Of a stretch of DNA of 64,000 nucleotides, positions 37,420 through 46,301 are shown piece after piece. Below the pieces are notes generated by a model. It worked only from the letters and a program-made list of their open reading frames with translations. It was not told the DNA's origin and made no database searches. The stretch covers positions 310,001-374,000 of the forward strand of contig NZ_LAQQ01000005.1 of assembly GCF_000971985.1 (NCBI RefSeq). Reading direction: 5' to 3'. The translations under genes were made by a program, and so were the position numbers. Each line of letters opens with the position of its first letter. Within the stretch, counting starts at the first letter, position 1. Origin of the DNA: Paenibacillus dauci (lineage in GTDB: Bacteria; Bacillota; Bacilli; Paenibacillales; Paenibacillaceae).

Positions 37420-37457
37420 TAATTTAACAATCATCTAATTAGACATTTGTTAAATTA
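37420..37457. promoter_or_regulatory. Nested coaxial palindrome (ArsR operator candidate)
   Basis: Outer arms TAATTTAACAA and TTGTTAAATTA (11 perfect pairs), inner TCTAATTAGA at 37434-37443. Both share exactly the same centre, 37438.5. It lies 22-59 bases upstream of the regulator's start codon, where it would cover the promoter. Consistent with co-operative dimer binding; not demonstrated. Confidence 0.6.
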
Positions 37458-37627
37458 GACTATAATTGAATTAGCTCACATAGTCAAACTTTATATAAAG
37501 TATTTAAATCTCTGTTTGCGTTCTCATAAGTTGGTCGTATATCTGGCTGAACAGGTTTGTCGATAAGATTTTGAGATTTTGAGATTTTGAGATAATTGTT
37601 GATCCTATGCTTAACGCTTATATGCAA

Positions 37628-37658
37628 ACAAAAAACACGGACAGGTCATCCGTGTTTT
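37628..37658 (-). terminator. Terminator after the 55-residue membrane protein
   Basis: AAAACACGGA and TCCGTGTTTT, followed on the minus strand by TTTTTTG. It ends the small gene whose stop is at 37666. Confidence 0.85.
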
Positions 37659-37665
37659 GTCTTGA

Positions 37666-37833
37666 TCAGGACATGGAGTTGAGTATGAGGATAGCAACCA
37701 CCAGCGCCGCAAACAACAGGCTACAGCCGGCAGTGTTAAAATTATCGGTTTGGGAATTCAGCAGCTTGATGAATGTATACATGAAAAAGTAGGCAAGTAG
37801 CCCGATAATCAACCAGGCGATGATGAGTATCAC
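37666..37833 (-). CDS. 55-residue two-helix membrane protein
   Basis: I choose the GTG at 37831-37833 because AAAGGAG lies 8 bases upstream; the frame extends back to 37896 with ATG codons but a poorer site. Two hydrophobic segments (about 1-25 VILIIAWLIIGLLAYFFMYT; about 36-52 AGCSLLFAALVVAILIL) separated by a short polar turn. Reads as a helical-hairpin small membrane protein. Function unknown; upstream of the VOC gene, in its own unit. Confidence 0.6.
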   Translation of the reverse strand: MILIIAWLIIGLLAYFFMYTFIKLLNSQTDNFNTAGCSLLFAALVVAILILNSMS

Positions 37834-37937
37834 AGTTGTTTCTCCTTTCATTGGCGCAGAATTTACATTTTCTCCTTTGTTATTCATCCGATCCACTTCA
37901 TATCATTTTTCAAACAATATACTTTTATTCTTATTCG

Positions 37938-38387
37938 TCATCCAAGCCGCTTATCGTACATCAACTGCAGCTGTACACCGAACGGATCTTCTATAATACC
38001 ATACGCTTCGCTGAATACAATATCCGACAAAGGCAAAATAATTCTTACTCGCTCATCACTGATCAGATTGCTGTAAAACTGCCGGATCTCTGTGAGATCC
38101 GCGCTCTGAATACACAGCGAGATATGATTGCCTGGATGGTACTTCTCGCGAGGGTCCATCGTCTCTTCGGCAATCATCAGCTTAGCGCTACCGATCCGCA
38201 GTACGGAATGAGAGATATAATCCTTGTTATCCTCTGTCAGCTGGATCGAGCTGTCACGCTTCGCCATCTGCTGATAGGTGACCCGCATCAGCTCTTCTGC
38301 ACCGAGATGCTTTTTGTAAAAGCCGATCGCTTCCTTGGCTTTTCCGTTCATGGACAAGAAAATGGCAATTTCCAGTGTCATACTCAT
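37938..38387 (-). CDS. VOC/PhnB-type glyoxalase-like protein
   Basis: 149 residues. A VOC fold of two beta-alpha-beta-beta-beta modules: IAIFLSMNGKAKEAIGFYKKH at the start, SLCIQSADLTEIRQFYSNL and EDPFGVQLQLMYD at the end. The PhnB/YjdN group has this length and the terminal DPFGV(x)LQL. It may bind a metal and a small organic ligand, or confer resistance to such a compound. A WYL regulator is divergent 109 bases away and is its likely regulator. Confidence 0.85.
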   Translation of the reverse strand: MSMTLEIAIFLSMNGKAKEAIGFYKKHLGAEELMRVTYQQMAKRDSSIQLTEDNKDYISHSVLRIGSAKLMIAEETMDPREKYHPGNHISLCIQSADLTEIRQFYSNLISDERVRIILPLSDIVFSEAYGIIEDPFGVQLQLMYDKRLG

Positions 38388-38496
38388 CTTGTACCGCCTC
38401 CATTTTAATATTCGGACAGATCATTGATATCTGCTCTCAAACTCATTATCCTATGAAAAGGGTTCAAATAATGACACCTTTAAAGGAGAGGATTTT

Positions 38497-39435
38497 ATGA
38501 AAAAATCGGAACGGCTCAATGATATGATTCGCTATCTGAATGGACGGGAATTTTTCAATCTGAGTGATCTGATGAAGACTTACCATATTTCCAAAAGTAC
38601 AGCTCTGCGCGATATCCATTCTCTTGAACAGCTGGGTATGCCTCTTTACGCCGAACATGGTCGGCATGGACGATACGGAATCCTCAAAAATCGGCTGCTC
38701 TCCCCGATGATCTTCACTATGGACGAGGTATATGCCTTGTATTTTGCGATGCTGACACTGGAAGCCTATCAATCCACACCCTTTCATCTTAGTGGGAATC
38801 GGTTGAATGAGAAGTTCGAGAATTGCCTGTCTCCGACTCAGATCGAACAGATTCATAATATGAAAAAAGTATTGCAGCTGGAAAGTTATCCTCATCCCCA
38901 CGCGAGCCCTTATCTCGATCGGATTCTTAAAAGCATTTTGCATGAGAGTATCTGTCAAATCAGCTATTCACGAGGCCAGCAGCATAAAACTTATACGGTC
39001 CAATTTGTCCGGATCTCAGCACGGTTCGGACAATGGTATGCAGCCGGAATGGATCTGGATCAGCAGCAATACAAAGTATTTCGCTGTGACCGTATTCATA
39101 CTATAGAGGAGCATTCCTCGTTACCCACTATGCCGCTGGATGATCTGTTGCAGCAATATAGTGACAGACAGCAATCCGACCACAGCGTTCCGTTTGAAGT
39201 AACGATTACGGCCCAGGCCAGGGATATTTTTGACAAAGAACATTATCCGTCGATGCATCTGGAGATAGATGAAGAGACGGTGATTCATGGTTTTTACCAT
39301 CCAGGTGAAGAAGATTTTATTACGGATTATTTTATTCGCTATGGTCAGCATATTCAGTCTGTCCAGCCAGATACATTGAAGAAAATGATCCGTGACCGGA
39401 TTCACCGCTTGCTTGATCATTACAACCAGTTATGA
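38497..39435 (+). CDS. WYL-domain transcriptional regulator, divergent to the VOC gene
   Basis: 312 residues. HTH at about 5-60 (LNDMIRYLNGREFFNLSDL, then HISKSTALRDIHSLEQLG). The WYL region is about 150-215 (ICQISYSRGQQ, RFGQWYAAGMDLD, FRCDRI). A C-terminal regulatory domain ends in IHRLLDHYNQL. AAAGGAGAGG precedes the ATG. Divergence from the VOC gene fits the usual regulator-target pair; it is the third WYL protein in 28 kb and is not close in sequence to the other two by eye, so these are not a recent duplication. Confidence 0.88.
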   Translation: MKKSERLNDMIRYLNGREFFNLSDLMKTYHISKSTALRDIHSLEQLGMPLYAEHGRHGRYGILKNRLLSPMIFTMDEVYALYFAMLTLEAYQSTPFHLSGNRLNEKFENCLSPTQIEQIHNMKKVLQLESYPHPHASPYLDRILKSILHESICQISYSRGQQHKTYTVQFVRISARFGQWYAAGMDLDQQQYKVFRCDRIHTIEEHSSLPTMPLDDLLQQYSDRQQSDHSVPFEVTITAQARDIFDKEHYPSMHLEIDEETVIHGFYHPGEEDFITDYFIRYGQHIQSVQPDTLKKMIRDRIHRLLDHYNQL

Positions 39436-39678
39436 CCATTACATTGATGAATATGGATCGTGCTTTAGAATACAATTGCAATTATTCTTCATTCGCCGTC
39501 TATTTCGTAATAACATATCCATACACAGCAACAAATTTATGTAAATTACGTCTTAATAATGAGTTGCCCAATCGCTTGTTATCTTCACCCACAGTATGAT
39601 GTATACGATATTCAATAAGAGGTAAATATGCGGTGCTACTCTATATTTATTTCAAACCCTACCAAAGGAGCTCAAACA

Positions 39679-40527
39679 ATGAAAAAAGTAATAAGTGGAA
39701 TCCTGGTCGCGGCTTGTCTGGGACTTTCTTTTTCTACAACCTGCGCAGCTGCCAGACAGATTCAAATTGATGGAGTGAACATCAGAACCGCAGCCTATCC
39801 GGAAGTTAAAAATGGTCATGTCATGGTACCCCTGCGGACTATCAGTGAAAATCTGGCAGCTACGGTACAATGGTCCACCTATGGAGTCACACTGACTAAC
39901 CGCAATAGCACAATCACTTTGAAACCAGATAGCAAAGTAGCCCAGAAGAATGGGAAAGTTATATCAATGGATACCAGCCCTTACATAAAAAATAATTTGA
40001 TATTTGTTCCTCTTCGTTTTGTCTCTGAGGCATTTGGCAGTAAGGTCAATTACGATAAGGTCAGAGTTACTATTGATTCTCCTTCCCTGCGTATTAATGG
40101 TGTTCCAATCAAGGCACTGCAGCAGGAATATCATATGACTATGGGTGGTATCGTACAGCAGATCAAAGGCGATGCTTATAACCAGGCTATTTATGATATT
40201 ATGCTGAAATACAAAGGCAAAGAGGTAACTGAACCCGACAACTATTCCTGGCAATATATGATCGATACGCTGGGTGCCTACTACAAAAATTCTGAATACC
40301 AATTCCTCGACGACAAGGGAGACAATCAGCTTCGCTACGATACCTATTCTCTGGTCGGTGATTTTCCGCAGGAAATGCTAAAAGATTATCCACCATCCCT
40401 GATTTATGATGCAAATCAAGATAAATGGTATTTGTTTAGTGAAACGGCTAATGAAGCGATCCGCAAATTAGTAGATACTGCCAATCAAAATGGTTTTATG
40501 AGAACTATCAGTAACACTATTCTCTAA
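39679..40527 (+). CDS. Secreted copper-amine-oxidase-N (stalk) domain protein
   Basis: 282 residues from the ATG at 39679 (AAAGGAG upstream). Signal peptide MKKVISGILVAACLGLSFST ending near TCAAA. Residues about 35-140 form two copies of the beta-rich stalk domain: VMVPLRTISENLAATVQWST and FVPLRFVSEAFGSKVNYDKV, the Paenibacillus-type Cu-amine-oxidase N domain. The second half (about 145-282) has no known family; it contains ITMGGIVQQIKGDAYN and LGAYYKNSEYQFLDDKG. No copper site is expected in the stalk domain itself. Likely envelope-associated. It is 27 bases from the GNAT gene and co-transcribed. Confidence 0.82.
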   Translation: MKKVISGILVAACLGLSFSTTCAAARQIQIDGVNIRTAAYPEVKNGHVMVPLRTISENLAATVQWSTYGVTLTNRNSTITLKPDSKVAQKNGKVISMDTSPYIKNNLIFVPLRFVSEAFGSKVNYDKVRVTIDSPSLRINGVPIKALQQEYHMTMGGIVQQIKGDAYNQAIYDIMLKYKGKEVTEPDNYSWQYMIDTLGAYYKNSEYQFLDDKGDNQLRYDTYSLVGDFPQEMLKDYPPSLIYDANQDKWYLFSETANEAIRKLVDTANQNGFMRTISNTIL

Positions 40528-40554
40528 GCTTATTCGAAAGGAAGATGTATTCAT

Positions 40555-41478
40555 ATGAAATCAATATCACCCGAGTACACTATACGCAGCTTTGAAGAAT
40601 CGGACATGCCTTTACTGGGTGATCTATATCAGGCAGTAACAGCCAGAGATAACGCTGTTTTCTGGTGGGTTGGTGAACCGCCAAACTGGCACAACGTATA
40701 CTGTGCTTTTGAGAATAATCGGATGATTGGCAAAGGCCAAATCGAAGTAACCAGTACGATCCACCCGCAACAGCCCGAAGAGTACAAACATACTATCTAT
40801 ATAAATATCAAAACGGTTCCGGAACGGGAGGTGGATACAGCCCTATTGGAAGCTCTTTACCAGCCCCTGCTAAGCAGAGCCATCGAACTCCAAAAAACAC
40901 TGTCGACGACTCATGAGACCATGCTGTGTATCGGCAATCATTCGTCCGAGACTGCCAATATTTCCTTTTTCAAAGATAAAGGCTACTCCTATCTGCAAAG
41001 CCTCTTTCATATGGAAAGGAATCTGCTCCAGCCTCTCCCTGGGCTGACACTGCCTTCAGAATTACAGTTCGATTATTGGAAAATGGCAACAACTGCAGAG
41101 GAACAGCAATATCTGAACATAGATGCCGAGATCTGGCCGGAAGCTCCTATTGGCAGCAACAAACTCGCAGAGAATAAAAAGCAACCTCTGTGGACCGCCA
41201 TGGTGGTAAGAGAGTATCAGACCATGATCGGCGGACTGATGGCCTGGCAGGAAGAAGACGAAGGAATAATTGAGGATGTCTGGGTGCGTGAACCATGGCG
41301 CAGACGTGGCATTGCCCGCTATTTACTGGTGGAAGGACTCAAGTATCTGCAGAGTCATTCACTCGAAAAAGCCAGCCTGACTGTACTGACCGATAATCAT
41401 TCGGCACTGTCCCTGTACGAGTCGGCTGGCTTCCAGATTATGAATGAAGAAGTACGATACGGAATAGTTCTGGTTTAA
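40555..41478 (+). CDS. Two-domain GNAT acetyltransferase
   Basis: 307 residues. Two GNAT-like halves: an N-terminal one (about 8-155, IRSFEESDMPLLGDLYQA) that lacks a clear acetyl-CoA loop, and a C-terminal one (about 165-307) with a strand VWVREPWRRRGIARYLLVEG, the Arg/Gln-x-x-Gly-x-Gly/Ala acetyl-CoA site, and the closing NHSALSLYESAGF. The second domain is thus the active one. Target may be a metabolite or protein. Co-transcribed with the preceding stalk protein gene. Confidence 0.87.
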   Translation: MKSISPEYTIRSFEESDMPLLGDLYQAVTARDNAVFWWVGEPPNWHNVYCAFENNRMIGKGQIEVTSTIHPQQPEEYKHTIYINIKTVPEREVDTALLEALYQPLLSRAIELQKTLSTTHETMLCIGNHSSETANISFFKDKGYSYLQSLFHMERNLLQPLPGLTLPSELQFDYWKMATTAEEQQYLNIDAEIWPEAPIGSNKLAENKKQPLWTAMVVREYQTMIGGLMAWQEEDEGIIEDVWVREPWRRRGIARYLLVEGLKYLQSHSLEKASLTVLTDNHSALSLYESAGFQIMNEEVRYGIVLV

Positions 41479-41536
41479 AGATGGTAATTCTCAGCACATG
41501 GAATAGCTACTTTAACCAATGATTGCAGATGTATGG

Positions 41537-41709
41537 CTACAATCTATAGCCGGTGACATAATTGCTCCACTCATCCAGATTGTCCTGCCATGCATCCAAT
41601 CCATCAAACCCGCCTACATAGACAACTTTATCACCGAGAATCAAAATCTGCATATCATTGTCTTGATCCCATGTTTATAAATAATCTCTACCCCATATAA
41701 CGCTGACAT
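41537..41709 (-). pseudogene. Frameshifted gene remnant
   Basis: On the minus strand a frame from ATG at 41709 reads MSALYGVEIIYK and then closes. One base of the A run near 41674 is missing; restoring it links the frame to TWDQDNDMQILILGDKVVY and on through DAWQDNLDEWSNYVTGYRL to a TAG at 41537. The joined 57-residue product is natural looking and ends neatly, so I read this as the decayed 3' end of a gene whose upstream part has been replaced by the neighbouring gene. The parent family is not recognised. Confidence 0.55.
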
Positions 41710-41726
41710 ATCAGTATCCCGAGAGA

Positions 41727-42740
41727 TCAACTGCCGTCCTGGCAATCACTATAACTTCTAAGAGCATAAGCAAGAATAGTGCGTTTTTCTTCCAGAGATA
41801 AGTGGTAGCCGGTATGACTGAAGATATCCGGGTTCACTTGAACTTCTTTTCCGCTCTCACCCAATAGTTCAGCAATAGAAATTGCATGTTGAACCGGATT
41901 GTTGGGTTCCCTCAGCAAGTTCTTTATTAATTCTTCCAGCAAGGTAGCAGTGTCTCTCTCTAAAATAACAAGTCTGCCTTTTGCCGCAGCAACCTGCGAA
42001 TCATAGTGATTGGCAAATCGCGAAATATTCCAGCCTGGCCAACACTCTTTCACAATAGCAAGAATATTGGGAATCGCTTCTGCATGCCAGAATTGCAAAG
42101 TTCGGCTGACTTTATCAACATGGAATCCGCTGCTAGGAATCTCATCTTGGTATGCCCAGTCCTTCCATATTATCTTGCTGTAACCCTGTGTTTTATCAAT
42201 ATGTTCAATTATCTCAGAACCGGAATACAAATACTCTTTGAAATCTATACCAAGAGGAAATAGTAATAGTTCGTCCTCGCCAAATTGGATGCTGGCTACA
42301 CCGTCCACAAAATTGCCAGACGCAATTGGCTCGAGCAGGCGAAGCTCTGTGTCTTGGCGGGAACTTAATACACATTCCGGCGAAACACCCACATAATTGG
42401 CCATATCCAAAATGCCTTCTTCTGCCCATTCTACTTGCCATCCTGTCCATACCTTATGCATCAATTGTATAAATAGCTGGCGAAGCTGAATATCATAAAT
42501 CATATCTTCACCACCGTAAAAAAGCAGGTATTGTCGATCCAGATCCATGACGACTCCACCTTCTGCCCAGATATCATTCAGCCATTCTGTCTTGCTCACT
42601 TTTTCCTGACTTTCGATAAACTGCATGGTATGAATAGGGCCCCAGAATACCTTTTCAGGCATGGAGCTCGCACACCAGTGATTGTAATACAGTTCGTAAT
42701 CGTTGTTATGTACAATAACTAAATTAGCTCTTTGTCCCAT
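41727..42740 (-). CDS. Uncharacterised protein of the MGQRAN group
   Basis: 337 residues. The opening MGQRANLVIVHNNDYELYY followed by NHWCASSMPEKVFWGP is a pattern I have seen at the start of hypothetical proteins in many Gram-positive and actinobacterial genomes, but the group has no function that I know of. No signal peptide or membrane helix; acidic and Trp-rich (GWQVEW, GWNISRF). The C-terminus DCQDGS stops 18 bases from the start of the frameshifted remnant. Monocistronic. Confidence 0.6.
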   Translation of the reverse strand: MGQRANLVIVHNNDYELYYNHWCASSMPEKVFWGPIHTMQFIESQEKVSKTEWLNDIWAEGGVVMDLDRQYLLFYGGEDMIYDIQLRQLFIQLMHKVWTGWQVEWAEEGILDMANYVGVSPECVLSSRQDTELRLLEPIASGNFVDGVASIQFGEDELLLFPLGIDFKEYLYSGSEIIEHIDKTQGYSKIIWKDWAYQDEIPSSGFHVDKVSRTLQFWHAEAIPNILAIVKECWPGWNISRFANHYDSQVAAAKGRLVILERDTATLLEELIKNLLREPNNPVQHAISIAELLGESGKEVQVNPDIFSHTGYHLSLEEKRTILAYALRSYSDCQDGS

Positions 42741-42919
42741 ACAGTACGTTCCTGCTTTCGTTAGAATCTATGGATACACAATAATCCGGTAATCGTTATA
42801 TATGATTAGATACTCCTCTGAATAGGGTACATTTTATTTGACGGAACTTTAGGTATAGACTGTATGATGTTTAGCTATCTCTCCAATATATAACATCCTA
42901 TTCAGAAAAAGGTGATCTT

Positions 42920-43084
42920 ATGAAAATGTTCAGAGCAATGGGAATTCTGTTGTCTACTGCTTCTCTCGCTGCACTTGTTGCATGCTCCAGCGGCACCCCC
43001 GCGAATAATACACCACCCGGCGAATCGCCTGCCGAGCAGGGAGCGACGACAGACCAGAAACCGGTTGAGCAACCGGCACAGTAA
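42920..43084 (+). CDS. 54-residue lipoprotein
   Basis: Read directly: ATG at 42920, AAAAAGGTGATC upstream, TAA at 43082-43084. Signal peptide MKMFRAMGILLSTASLAALV with lipobox ALVACS puts the lipidated Cys at about 22. The mature part is only 32 residues, Pro/Glu/Gln/Thr-rich (SGTPANNTPPGESPAEQGAT), typical of small exposed lipoproteins. Function unknown. A hairpin follows at 43182-43216. Confidence 0.75.
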   Translation: MKMFRAMGILLSTASLAALVACSSGTPANNTPPGESPAEQGATTDQKPVEQPAQ

Positions 43085-43181
43085 CTCAATAGGTTGCCAT
43101 CTAACTATTCGCAACTCCTACTATTGTTAAAATAGTAGTTTAGATGTGTTCAACACAATCGCTGAAAATACGTCTTCAACT

Positions 43182-43216
43182 AAAGGGTTCTGCTATAGTA
43201 GCAGAGCTCTTTGGTT
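43182..43216 (+). terminator. Terminator after the small lipoprotein gene
   Basis: AAAGGGTTCTGCTA pairs with TAGCAGAGCTCTTT (one mismatch and one G-T), followed by TTTGGTTTATTT. Moderate. Confidence 0.6.
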
Positions 43217-43380
43217 TATTTGCTTATTTGTATCTATCACTTATTATAATGAATTTGCATAGCTGAAATAAACGTTTTATTTCATAATTCAGAAGGCATG
43301 GACTATTGTCCATGCCTTCTGCAAATATACGTATTGCTTGTATTCACTCTGATTGCATCCGTACAATTCAGCTATATAAT

Positions 43381-44886
43381 TTACGTTCTGGCTTTTTGCA
43401 CTTTCAGCTGTTTGCCTTTGATCGTTGTATTCTGCATTGCTTTCATCACAAGCGGACCTTTTCCATTCAGAATATCTACATAAGTAACGGTCTCCTGAAT
43501 GCTGATAATTCCGATATCATCGGCAGTTACGCCTTCGATCCGGGCGATGGTACCTACAAAATCGACAGCACGCAGCTTTTTCTTTTTGCCGCCGTTAAAA
43601 TACAGCTTGAGGATATTGGCATTCAGCTCTTCGCCTTTGCTCTTTTTCGGTGCAGGACGATCATGCAATTTACGTTCAAAGGCATCCCGTGCTTCCGAGA
43701 CGGCGAATGCAGAAGGTTCCTCTGCGCGCGGAATTTCGAACCCAATATAATTCTGGATGGCATTCAGGAATTTATCTTCATACGGCGTTGCAAAGGTAAT
43801 AGCCGTACCACTCTGTCCCGCGCGTCCTGTACGTCCGGTACGATGGACATAGCTTTCTTTTTCCATCGGCAGATCGTAGTTGATGACATGCGTAATCCGG
43901 TTAATATCAATTCCTCTCGCCGCTACATCGGTAGCAACCAGATAGCGGAACTGACCCGCACGGAATTCATTCATGACACGATTGCGGTCATCCTGTTCCA
44001 TACCACCATGGATTTTGCTCGCTGGATAGCCTAGACTTTCCAGCTGTGTGGCTACTGCATCCACATTCACCTGGGTACGGCAGAAAATAATACAGCTGTC
44101 CGGATTCTCGGTGATCGTGACTTTTTGCAGTAAAGAAGGCTTTGCTTTCTCGCTGACTGTATATAATTTATGCTGGATCTGGGTCTGGCGCTTGTCCGAA
44201 GCCGATCCAATCTCGATATCCACCGGCTGATTCATATAGCGGTGACAGAGCTTTTCTACATCTTTTGGCAGTGTAGCAGAGAACAGCATAGTCATCCGTT
44301 CGGTCGGCAGCTCGCGAATAATTTTCTCCAGCTGCTCAATAAATCCCATACTGAGCATCTCGTCCGCTTCATCGATGACCAGATATTGAATACGTTCCAG
44401 ATCAATCGTATCTTTCTCGATATGATCCATCACCCGACCCGGTGTACCAACAATCACATGGTTACGCTGGGTCAGTTCACGCCGTTGGCGGTCAAAGGGC
44501 TGCTTGCCGTAGATCGCTGCTGCCTTGATCCGCTTGAAGCGACCGATATTCATAATATCTTCTTTTACCTGATCCGCGAGCTCGCGTGTCGGTGTCAGGA
44601 TCAGCGCCTGTGGACGACTCTCTTCCCACTCCACCATTTCGCATAATGGAATACCATAAGCTGCCGTTTTACCGCTGCCGGTCTGTGATTTGACGGTAAT
44701 GTCGCTGCGGGATAATGCTTGTGGAATAACCTGCTGTTGTACAGGCGTCGGTTGATGATAGCCTAGGGTGTCCAGGGCACGGGTAATTTCTTCACTGAGG
44801 GTATAGTCGCTGAAGCTTGGTTGATTAGTAGATGCGGGGGTACTGCTGCCGTTCTGTATATCGTTCAATGTGTTGCTTTCGCTCAT
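43381..44886 (-). CDS. dbpA: DEAD-box RNA helicase DbpA
   Basis: 501 residues from the ATG at 44884-44886, which has AAGGAG upstream; a longer frame has no such site. Domain 1: Q-motif [13 protein letters not shown], Walker [27 protein letters not shown]. Domain 2: [23 protein letters not shown] and [13 protein letters not shown]. The C-terminal 75 residues ([20 protein letters not shown]) are the DbpA/YxiN RNA-binding domain that recognises helix 92 of 23S rRNA. It unwinds rRNA during large-subunit assembly. Monocistronic. Confidence 0.93.
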   Translation of the reverse strand: MSESNTLNDIQNGSSTPASTNQPSFSDYTLSEEITRALDTLGYHQPTPVQQQVIPQALSRSDITVKSQTGSGKTAAYGIPLCEMVEWEESRPQALILTPTRELADQVKEDIMNIGRFKRIKAAAIYGKQPFDRQRRELTQRNHVIVGTPGRVMDHIEKDTIDLERIQYLVIDEADEMLSMGFIEQLEKIIRELPTERMTMLFSATLPKDVEKLCHRYMNQPVDIEIGSASDKRQTQIQHKLYTVSEKAKPSLLQKVTITENPDSCIIFCRTQVNVDAVATQLESLGYPASKIHGGMEQDDRNRVMNEFRAGQFRYLVATDVAARGIDINRITHVINYDLPMEKESYVHRTGRTGRAGQSGTAITFATPYEDKFLNAIQNYIGFEIPRAEEPSAFAVSEARDAFERKLHDRPAPKKSKGEELNANILKLYFNGGKKKKLRAVDFVGTIARIEGVTADDIGIISIQETVTYVDILNGKGPLVMKAMQNTTIKGKQLKVQKART

Positions 44887-45101
44887 TAGATAGTAAACTC
44901 CTTCGTTCTTGGGTATTCGATAAGCGTACCACAGATTGGGCAATAGCGGGGAGAGTTTCTTTTTGATTGCCAAGCGATCTTACCAGTTCATAGCCGTACA
45001 TTTATTTTAATAACAGTTATGTACTGTCTTATCGCCATTTATAAGTAAAGAGTTTATTAGTAATTTTATCAAAAATTATACTTAAGTATTTGTATGCTAT
45101 T

Positions 45102-45135
45102 AAAAGGGGTTACAATGTATCTCACAACCCCTTTT
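45102..45135 (-). terminator. Hairpin overlapping the stop codon of the downstream reading frame
   Basis: AAAAGGGGTT and AACCCCTTTT, 10 perfect pairs around a 14-base loop; the loop contains the stop codon of the 126-residue frame. Weak T run. Probable terminator. Confidence 0.6.
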
Positions 45136-45502
45136 GAAATGTATTCATATCAAAGAGAGAACCATAAATCAACTCGATACGATCGGATAATGGATATGTA
45201 CCTTCCAGAGGCGGCATAAAAATACGCTGAATAAGTGTCTCCACTTGCGGCACTGCCTTTTGTTGGTTGGGTGTAGTCATACGTAGCTTGGAAACGGGCG
45301 TTTTATTTTGTGAGAGAAGATAAAGCTCTTCTTCAATCATTTCCACCCACAGATCGGCTGTTTCCGTACTATCTGAGGGAAGCTTCTTACTCTCTACAAT
45401 CCCGATCTCGGATGACTCCAAACCAAGTGCATGGATCAATTTTGTCGTTTGAGGCTGGGGCTTTCCGGTTATCGATTGAAATTGTGGGGCTTGTATACCC
45501 AT
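45122..45502 (-). CDS. 126-residue uncharacterised protein or gene fragment
   Basis: Starts at an ATG 34 bases inside the end of the WG-repeat gene, in another frame, with no good binding site. The sequence is hydrophilic (TADLWVEMIEEELYLLSQNK, PQVETLIQRIFMPPLEGTYP) and looks protein-like, without known motifs. The terminator-like hairpin over its stop suggests a real 3' end. It may be a genuine overlapping gene, translated by re-initiation after the WG-repeat protein, or the shifted tail of a longer gene. Confidence 0.4.
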   Translation of the reverse strand: MGIQAPQFQSITGKPQPQTTKLIHALGLESSEIGIVESKKLPSDSTETADLWVEMIEEELYLLSQNKTPVSKLRMTTPNQQKAVPQVETLIQRIFMPPLEGTYPLSDRIELIYGSLFDMNTFQKGL

Positions 45503-45912
45503 ACATCACTTCTATTCAAATATCCCCCCCCTTTGTACGTGACAAGGCCCAGTCCATTAGAGAAGGAGTCTGCAGTGGAGAAAATGTTCTTCACAATCCA
45601 CTTCCCTTGTTTATCAATATATCCGTAACTGTCTTTTAGCTTTACGGCTGATATGCCTTCGCTAAAGTCATTTACACTCTGAAATTTTGTTTTAATTATC
45701 ACCTTATTATCGGGATTAATGAATCTCCACTTATCAGCTGTTTTAAGACGGAAAGCTGCCAACCCTTCGTTAAAATTCTTCAGCTGATAGTATGTTGGAG
45801 GGATAACAAACTCACCTGTTTTATCGATAAATCCGTACATATCATGGTCTAGGGAAACCTCAGCATATCCTTCTTTAAATAGTCCACAAGAAGTAAATTG
45901 AAAAGGAATCAC
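45469..45912 (-). CDS. Short WG-repeat (KWG) protein
   Basis: 147 residues; GTG start (45910-45912) with AAGGAG 8 bases upstream. At least three WG-type beta repeats: MYGFIDKTGEFVIPPTY, KWRFINPDNKVIIKTKF, SYGYIDKQGKWIVK, with the linkers FNEGLAAF, FSEGISAV and FSNGLGLV. Whole WG proteins are usually longer, so this is short or cut at the front. It contains an eight-G run (minus strand, plus-strand C at 45524-45531) that could slip. WG proteins are often surface or signalling proteins; nothing else is known here. Confidence 0.7.
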   Translation of the reverse strand: MIPFQFTSCGLFKEGYAEVSLDHDMYGFIDKTGEFVIPPTYYQLKNFNEGLAAFRLKTADKWRFINPDNKVIIKTKFQSVNDFSEGISAVKLKDSYGYIDKQGKWIVKNIFSTADSFSNGLGLVTYKGGGYLNRSDVWVYKPHNFNR

Positions 45913-45979
45913 TATTTCTCCTTATCCATTAATGTATGATTAAAGCAAGCAAGTGAGCTGTTTTGCAAACGTATTTATA

Positions 45980-46228
45980 TCAGGGATGATCCTGTTTTAA
46001 TAGCAAAAAAGATAACTGCATTGTATATTCATCTGCCCAGGTTTTATAAAGCGGTAAAACGAACGGATCCATTAGAAAAATAAGGATGCATGCTGTGCTG
46101 AAAAGGAATAGCTTGCCTACTCTATCTTTATTTTTTAGAAATATAACGCGATGAGTGATAATTGGTAGTGACAGGATGATTAGGAGTGAAAGGATAAGTA
46201 GCAGCCAAGGGATATTTCCTTCTGTCAA
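45980..46228 (-). CDS. Small membrane protein, start uncertain
   Basis: The frame from the TTG at 46226-46228 gives 82 residues with hydrophobic segments at about 7-29 and 39-60. The same frame stays open upstream to about 46301 and codes for another hydrophobic stretch with YIWLFIIDAVFVYALLFW, but contains no ATG or GTG, and the only good binding site (AAGGAAGGGG) sits out of frame. It is therefore either a 106-residue three-helix protein with an unusual start or a decayed gene. Confidence 0.45.
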   Translation of the reverse strand: MTEGNIPWLLLILSLLIILSLPIITHRVIFLKNKDRVGKLFLFSTACILIFLMDPFVLPLYKTWADEYTMQLSFLLLKQDHP

Positions 46229-46301
46229 CCAATAGAACAGCTTGCTCCAAAATAAGAGTGCGTATACAAAAACAGCGTCGATGATAAATAACCAAATATA
46301 G

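Noticed and set aside
41727..46228. Polymorphic toxin/immunity or defence island
   Set aside because: No toxin domain, nuclease, deaminase or secretion tag was seen among the unknown genes; the accessory look alone is not evidence.
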